Below are positions 59,017 through 64,000 of a stretch of DNA of 64,000 bases, piece by piece (the stretch's first letter is position 1; each line of letters opens with the position of its first letter). The stretch is from assembly GCA_944326355.1 (NCBI GenBank), contig CALVDO010000003.1, forward strand, positions 62,001-126,000, given 5' to 3'. The translations under genes were made by a program, and so were the position numbers. The notes below the pieces were generated by a model. It saw only the letters and a list, made by a program, of their open reading frames with translations, was not told where the DNA came from and searched no databases. This DNA is from an uncultured Bacteroidales bacterium (lineage in GTDB: Bacteria; Bacteroidota; Bacteroidia; Bacteroidales; UBA932).

Positions 59017-62000
59017 CTTCCGTCTTTTGATACGTGTTTATTCTCCCGTCTGCGGCCGTCCTCGTTTCCGGTGATGCGTATCACCTTCCTCTCCCGTCCT
59101 CGCATCATTTCCATCTCTCTCCTCTGTGCCTCCTCCCGTTTCTTCTTGCCTGTGAACATATTGCGGAAGAAGGTGTCAAGACGGTCAAATTCCTTCTGGT
59201 AGGCTATGCCGACTCCGTTGCGCTGGGAATTGTCCAGATAATTGGTGTATTCATCGGCCGAATGCGAGAAGAGGTTGAGGCGCAGGGCCCCGTTTCTTGT
59301 GAGCTTTATCTCTATGTCAAGGTCTCCGACAACGTCACTCTCGCCGCTTCCGGAGCTGTATTGCCGGTTGCCTATGTTTCCGTTGACTATCACTCTGTTG
59401 TTGAACAGCTGTGTGGATACGGCCACGTCAAATATGTCATTTCCCTTGTCGTTGGGCTGGTAGCTCAGTCCCAGGTCGAGCGGGATGTCGAGCTTCTGGA
59501 AGATGTTGTTGAGCTGGTTGGCCATGATGTCCGTTACATTGGAGTATAGCAGAGTGCTGTTGTTGACGATGCCGGACTGCTCGTCAGGGAGGAAGCTGTT
59601 GGATATGATCAGAGACAGAAACTGCTTCTGCACCTTGTCTTCCGTGCTGAGGGCGCTCTCCACTCTCGACTGTACCATCGGATCCAGGTCAGGGATGTTG
59701 ATGGAGAATCCCAGACGCGGGTTGCGGATCTGGTCAGTGATGGAGATGCCGCATTCCACCGTCCTTCTGTTTGAGACGGAGGTGGTGTCGGCTATCAGGG
59801 TTGACAGGGATGCCTTTGTCCTGTACACCGCGTCTATGTCGAGGGTGCTCTCCATGATGTCCCCGTTGAATCTGACCGAGCTTCCCTCCTGGATGGAGAA
59901 GTCTCTCGAGGCGAGTCCGAGTGCCACGAAACGATAGTTTCCGGAAGATATGGTGTAGTCTCCGGTGATGTTGAAGATGTCCTTCTTCGGCTGGATCTCG
60001 AGGTCTATGACGCCTTCGCCTCGTCCGGAGAGCACGTTGCCTGTAGCCTTGTCTATCTCGATGAGGGCCTCGACTTCCGGAGTTGCCGCGACTCTTATTT
60101 TCATGCTGAAGTCGCCGGGGCTGCTTTCCTGCTCTTTGAATCTGGCCATCATCTCTTCATATGGGTCTGTCTGCCGTATCGTCACAGGCTGCTTGAAAGT
60201 GAGCAGATTGCCTGAGCCGGAGGTGGCTGACGATGACAGAGGGATGTGGAACTGTCCGTCTCCCGTGGTGACGGCGTTGACGGTCATGAGAATGGATCTG
60301 ACGGGCCCGGAGATCTCTACCGAGCCGGTGGCCGACACGTCGCCGTAGAATGTGCTCCCAGGGCTTTCCGGAATGTCCACGCACTGCATCTCCCTCACGT
60401 TGATTCTCGTGGCGAATCTTATGTCGGAGAAATAGTCGTGGCTTATCTTGCCCTGTATCCTGCCGCGTCCTCCCGCCCCGTCAGTCATCGAGACGTCGTC
60501 GAAGTAGATGCCGGTCTCGTCCATGTGGAACCCGCCGTTGACCAGATACTCGACATTGGTGAAGGCTATTTTCAGTCTCGCGTCTGTGAATCTTGCGCCG
60601 TCGCTTCTTATGGACAGCCTGTCGAGCGGCCCGTCCAGAGTCATTCTGCCGGAGACGCTGCCGCCGATGTCGCTGAATATGCTCTCGAGGAACGGTTTTG
60701 CGCATCCTATGTCAAATCCGTCGAGCGCCGCCTCTGCACTGAGCCTCTTGGCTTTCAGCCCGTATTTCCCCTCCAGGGACACGGACTTCGTGCCGCCTAT
60801 GCTGTTTTCGAGTCTGAAGTCCATCGTGCCCGTGCTCTTGTCGAGTCTGCTGCCGAGAGTCAGCGTCCCCAGCGGAGTGCCCGCCATTGCCGTAGAGTCG
60901 CACAGAAAGTCGAGGGAGAGCTTCATGTCAGAGTATGGAGAGATCATCTCGGCTCTCCCCGTGACGGCGCCGGAGAATCCCATGTCCTTCTTCAGCAGGG
61001 GATTGACTATCGATATGTCGAACCTCTCCATGTCGAGGATCAGACTCGTATCCTTTTCGGAGGAAGTGGCCCCGTACACTCTTATCGACTGATCTCCGCT
61101 GCGGAATTCCACATTCTCCACCTCTATCTCTCCGCCTCTTATGCTGAAGGTTGACGGCATTATGCCCCATTCCCTCGAATTGAGATGGACGCTTGACGGG
61201 AGCAGGCTGACTTTGATCCCCATCATCCCGTCTCCGTCTCTGCTCAGGTCGCCGGTCGCGAAAAACTCGCCCCTGTTGGTGAGCGTACTCCTGTTGTCAT
61301 AGGAGAAGCCGATGCCTATGTGGTCGTCGTCAGCGAAGAGCTCAATCCTGTTGTTGCGCAGGAGGAGGGTCGCCGCACTTATGCTCTCGCTCCTGAGCTC
61401 GCCTCCGAGGCTGCCGTTCATGTTGTCGAAAGTACACTCCAGATCCTTCACATACTGCTCCCGGAACGCGATCCTCTGCGACTTTATCTTCGCGTTCATG
61501 AGCCCCGCCGTGTCTATGGCCACGGATATGTCCGTGCTGTCGGCGACATAGAGCCCAGGCATGACGAACGCGAGCAGGTCCATGGTGTCGAAGCATCTGA
61601 ACGACAGCTTGTACCGGCCTCCCTGCCTGATGTCGACGGTGTCCTTGAACATCGACGGAAGCTCCTTCCTGAGCGTCACCGCGCTGAATGTGCTGATGAA
61701 TTCCCTGAGAGAGCCGCTGCCGGTGTATCTTCCCTCGGCGAAGTCCGAGCTGAACGTCATTCTCGTGAGATCGTCCCCCGAATAAGACTTCACGCAGATG
61801 TCGCCTATCTCATGCTTGCCCATGCCGTTCTCAAGCACGAGGCCGCTGACGTCGATGTCTCCGAGCAGATCCCCCTTCCTCTTCAGCCAGCTGAAGTTGA
61901 CGTCTGTCTGAAATCTCATTCTTGATATGCCCCTCTTGTCGAGATTCATGGCGTTGAGGTCGGCATATCCTACATTGAGATAGAATCTGTACAGGGCGTT

Positions 62001-63524
62001 GCTGGTCTTTCTCGAGAGGTTGAACTGTCCCTGAAGCATGAAGCTGAGGTTAGGGTCGCTGCATATTATCTTGCCGTCGAAGGCCTCTTTCGCGATGGTC
62101 CCGGCTGCCGCTATGCCGCTATAGTCGTATCCTTTGACACTCAGCCTGTCGACCAGCAGCGAGTCTAGCCGCACCGACGGGCTTCCTCCTCTGTTGCCGA
62201 GGTCTGCGCTCAGTCCTGCGGTCATCGTGCACGGGCCGAGGAGTCCCGATCCTGTCACCTTCCCCAGATCCAGGTCATGGGAGCTGACTATGCCGTCGAT
62301 AGTGACAGACCGGCGGGCGGACATGAGATTTTCCGCATTGAGCGAGGCCGAGAGTCCTCCTATGCCGGAGGTGGCGCTGAGATCCAGTGCGAGCCTGTCC
62401 AGCGGCCCTCTGGCAGTGGCGTCCACCGTGAAAGTCTCGTCCCCTGCGTATTTGTCCAGCTGCGGGCCTGCCCCTCCGGTCCAGCTGCCGATGAACGTGC
62501 CGAGGCCGGACGGGCTGAACATAAGCTTTTCCATCTTCATGTCGAGAATCAGGGCCCGTGTGTCCGGAAGCCCTGCAAGTCTGCCGGTGAATGTCCCTGA
62601 CAGGCCGCTTCCGTCGATCTTCAGCCCGTCCAGATTGAGACTCTCCACTGTTCCTCCTGCCCGTCCGGATATTTTCGCCCTGAACGTCTTGCCCTTGAGT
62701 GGAGGGGCGAAGAAGCCGAGCGTGGCCATGTCAAGCGTGCTTTCCTCGATTTCGGCGTCAAGCCGCACCTTTTCCGTGAAGTACTTAAAGTCTTTCGGGC
62801 TTGCGTAGCTCATGATGAAGCTGGAGATGCTGACGTCCGACCACAGGTCCGTCAGGACGAGGTCGCTTATGACGGCTCTTCCTCCTCCGACTTCCGCTTT
62901 TCCTGACAGTGAGCTGCATATATAGCCGCTCTTTTCTTCGAACGACAGCCTGTCCACCCTGCCCGACATTTTCCCCCGGCTGAGTCTGAGGTTGCGGGCC
63001 TCTATCCTTATGTTCTTGATGTCAAGCCTGTTCCAGTCCATGGCATCGGCAGGTGTCTCCTTGTCATTCTCCATCCTGAAATTCTGGAGTCTGAACCTCA
63101 TGCCGTCTATGTCGACCCTCCTTACGTCAAACACGTTCCTGTCCTGCGGCTTCTTCTGTCTGTCCCGGCTTATTCCGAATATCCTCTGGAGATTGGTCAT
63201 GTCCTCTTCGATGACCAGATTCATCTCCGCGTTTCTGATGAATGCCCTCCAGACGTGCAGTCCCTCCTGCCTTCTGAGACCCTTCAGCGTGAATCTGACG
63301 ATCACATATTCCGACTTGAATAGAGTGTCGGCGGCATTCTCGTACGCAGGGGCCCTGTCGACGATGGCCGCATTCTTCAGCACGAGAGTGTTGAACGGCT
63401 TTATGTGGATTTTTTCGAAGCTGATGTCTGCGTCAGTGCGGCCGGCGAGATTCTCCATGACTTTTCCGGCAAGATACGTCTGCACCTGGGGAGTCTGAAT
63501 TCCGAGAATCCCCGCAAGAATCAC
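59013..63524 (-). CDS. tamB: TamB-like translocation and assembly module protein
   Basis: A 1503-residue (or longer) protein of the TamB/AsmA group that spans the periplasm as a long beta-groove for lipid or outer-membrane protein transport. The N-terminus [20 protein letters not shown] is typical; the middle is long runs of beta-strands with DUF490-like repeats; the C-terminal TamB domain has [54 protein letters not shown] and [20 protein letters not shown]. The only standard start codon in frame is GTG 63524, which would cut into the membrane anchor: codons upstream spell [18 protein letters not shown]. The tail is highly charged. Confidence 0.85.
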   Translation of the reverse strand: MILAGILGIQTPQVQTYLAGKVMENLAGRTDADISFEKIHIKPFNTLVLKNAAIVDRAPAYENAADTLFKSEYVIVRFTLKGLRRQEGLHVWRAFIRNAEMNLVIEEDMTNLQRIFGISRDRQKKPQDRNVFDVRRVDIDGMRFRLQNFRMENDKETPADAMDWNRLDIKNIRIEARNLRLSRGKMSGRVDRLSFEEKSGYICSSLSGKAEVGGGRAVISDLVLTDLWSDVSISSFIMSYASPKDFKYFTEKVRLDAEIEESTLDMATLGFFAPPLKGKTFRAKISGRAGGTVESLNLDGLKIDGSGLSGTFTGRLAGLPDTRALILDMKMEKLMFSPSGLGTFIGSWTGGAGPQLDKYAGDETFTVDATARGPLDRLALDLSATSGIGGLSASLNAENLMSARRSVTIDGIVSSHDLDLGKVTGSGLLGPCTMTAGLSADLGNRGGSPSVRLDSLLVDRLSVKGYDYSGIAAAGTIAKEAFDGKIICSDPNLSFMLQGQFNLSRKTSNALYRFYLNVGYADLNAMNLDKRGISRMRFQTDVNFSWLKRKGDLLGDIDVSGLVLENGMGKHEIGDICVKSYSGDDLTRMTFSSDFAEGRYTGSGSLREFISTFSAVTLRKELPSMFKDTVDIRQGGRYKLSFRCFDTMDLLAFVMPGLYVADSTDISVAIDTAGLMNAKIKSQRIAFREQYVKDLECTFDNMNGSLGGELRSESISAATLLLRNNRIELFADDDHIGIGFSYDNRSTLTNRGEFFATGDLSRDGDGMMGIKVSLLPSSVHLNSREWGIMPSTFSIRGGEIEVENVEFRSGDQSIRVYGATSSEKDTSLILDMERFDISIVNPLLKKDMGFSGAVTGRAEMISPYSDMKLSLDFLCDSTAMAGTPLGTLTLGSRLDKSTGTMDFRLENSIGGTKSVSLEGKYGLKAKRLSAEAALDGFDIGCAKPFLESIFSDIGGSVSGRMTLDGPLDRLSIRSDGARFTDARLKIAFTNVEYLVNGGFHMDETGIYFDDVSMTDGAGGRGRIQGKISHDYFSDIRFATRINVREMQCVDIPESPGSTFYGDVSATGSVEISGPVRSILMTVNAVTTGDGQFHIPLSSSATSGSGNLLTFKQPVTIRQTDPYEEMMARFKEQESSPGDFSMKIRVAATPEVEALIEIDKATGNVLSGRGEGVIDLEIQPKKDIFNITGDYTISSGNYRFVALGLASRDFSIQEGSSVRFNGDIMESTLDIDAVYRTKASLSTLIADTTSVSNRRTVECGISITDQIRNPRLGFSINIPDLDPMVQSRVESALSTEDKVQKQFLSLIISNSFLPDEQSGIVNNSTLLYSNVTDIMANQLNNIFQKLDIPLDLGLSYQPNDKGNDIFDVAVSTQLFNNRVIVNGNIGNRQYSSGSGESDVVGDLDIEIKLTRNGALRLNLFSHSADEYTNYLDNSQRNGVGIAYQKEFDRLDTFFRNMFTGKKKREEAQRREMEMMRGRERKVIRITGNEDGRRRENKHVSKDGR

Positions 63525-63637
63525 GGCCGTCAGAGCGACAGCCGTCAGCCACAGTATTTTAAGTATCCTTTTTACCGTAAGAGCCCCCTGTTTGCGATTA
63601 AACTTGCGAAGTTAATGAAAATTCCGGATAAAATCCG

Positions 63638-63645
63638 TATTTTTG
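63638..63645 (+). promoter_or_regulatory. -7 element (TATTTTTG) for tsaD
   Basis: TATTTTTG matches TAnnTTTG and lies 38 bases before the tsaD ATG, in the divergent tamB-tsaD gap. No -33 element at good spacing. Confidence 0.4.
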
Positions 63646-63683
63646 CGCCTCCGGCAACGCCGGACACATCTTTTTTTGCAGAC

Positions 63684-64000
63684 ATGGACATAATTCTCGG
63701 AATAGAATCATCTTGCGATGACACGTCCGCCGCAGTCATCAGGGACGGCTGGCTGCTGTCCAACGTGCTGGCGAGTCAGGACGTTCACAAGGCATACGGC
63801 GGGGTCATACCGGAGCTCGCATCCCGTGCCCATCAGCTCAACATCGTGCCGGTGGTGAGCCAGGCCATCGACCGCGCCGGAATCACCCCTTCGGACATCA
63901 CGGCAATTGCCTTCACCAGAGGTCCGGGGCTTCTCGGCTCGCTCCTCGTGGGCACTTCCTTCGCGAAAGGACTGTCGATAGCCCTGGACAGGCCTCTGAT
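63684..64000 (+). CDS. tsaD: tRNA N6-adenosine threonylcarbamoyltransferase TsaD (3' part outside window)
   Basis: The first 105 codons of TsaD (Kae1/YgjD family). [16 protein letters not shown] is the phosphate-1 ASKHA loop, [20 protein letters not shown] carries the conserved E-x2-SR-x-H metal-site motif, and [20 protein letters not shown] is the adjacent glycine-rich segment. It transfers threonylcarbamoyl to A37 of ANN tRNAs, making the substrate that MtaB, 6 kb away, then methylthiolates. The gene continues past base 64000. Confidence 0.97.
   Translation, partial: MDIILGIESSCDDTSAAVIRDGWLLSNVLASQDVHKAYGGVIPELASRAHQLNIVPVVSQAIDRAGITPSDITAIAFTRGPGLLGSLLVGTSFAKGLSIALDRPL

Noticed and set aside
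1..64000. rRNA, tRNA, prophage, integron or conjugative element
   Set aside because: Gaps are short and no tRNA-like cloverleaf, integrase, att repeat or mobilisation gene was recognised; the only mobile trace is the remnant near 49.2-49.5 kb.

Overview
The window looks like a chromosomal segment of a high-GC Bacteroidales bacterium. The evidence is: many promoters of the bacteroidetal type (TTTG or TTG, about 19-23 bases, then TAnnTTTG); the AddAB-like helicase-nuclease pair, DUF4954, PF14905 outer-membrane barrel, PDZ/TPR and CarboxypepD_reg proteins common in that order; and the mtaB-folB-rsmI-tamB / tsaD arrangement. The GC-rich codon use suggests a Rikenellaceae-like or related uncultured Bacteroidales family rather than Bacteroides, but the genus cannot be fixed from the window. 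No rRNA, tRNA, CRISPR array, integrase or intact insertion sequence was seen. Gene density is high and most genes are core or housekeeping functions.

Layout. 1-9.5 kb (+): end of an SLC13-type permease, AddB-like and AddA-like double-strand-break repair proteins, a DUF4954 left-handed beta-helix protein and an FKBP isomerase. 9.5-22 kb: a NUDIX hydrolase (-), then (+) pnuC, a BadF/GlcNAc-kinase-like ATPase, recR, mntP, an outer-membrane beta-barrel protein, corA, rpsA, rnz, a glucosaminidase with LysM domains, and mltG. 22-30.5 kb (-): a tightly coupled transcription unit (MsbA-like exporter, VanZ, a large split amidase, a CyuA-like cysteine desulfidase, a C_GCAxxG_C_C redox protein), preceded by an LpxL-like lipid A acyltransferase. 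30.6-38.8 kb: a glycan-assembly locus of seven glycosyltransferase-type genes (two RgpF-like on +, two GT14-like, two GT4-like and one GT2 on -). Together with MsbA and LpxL this suggests LPS core or surface polysaccharide assembly; no Wzx flippase or Wzy polymerase is present here. 38.8-47.6 kb: a degenerate M28 peptidase, a TPR protein, HAD and metallo-beta-lactamase-fold hydrolases, an M16 lipoprotein protease and a CarboxypepD_reg protein. 47.7-49.6 kb: an AT-rich decayed patch with a frameshifted PDZ-like gene, a 15-bp inverted repeat and a likely transposase remnant. 49.6-64 kb: pckA, an EF-hand membrane protein of unknown function, recQ, a PhnP-like hydrolase, mtaB, folB, an RsmI-like methyltransferase, tamB and the start of tsaD.

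The most interesting signals are not a new multi-gene system but sequence instability. Homopolymer tracts sit exactly between the -33 and -7 elements of the outer-membrane barrel promoter (possible phase variation). An A8 tract breaks the PDZ-like gene. Short tandem duplications (9-28 bp units) recur at gene junctions across the window, including one set that clusters around recR and has expanded an Ala/Gly linker inside its TOPRIM domain. Other points to check are an amidase domain split by a large insertion, an M28 homologue lacking catalytic residues, and tamB, whose only usable start codon would cut its membrane anchor in half.
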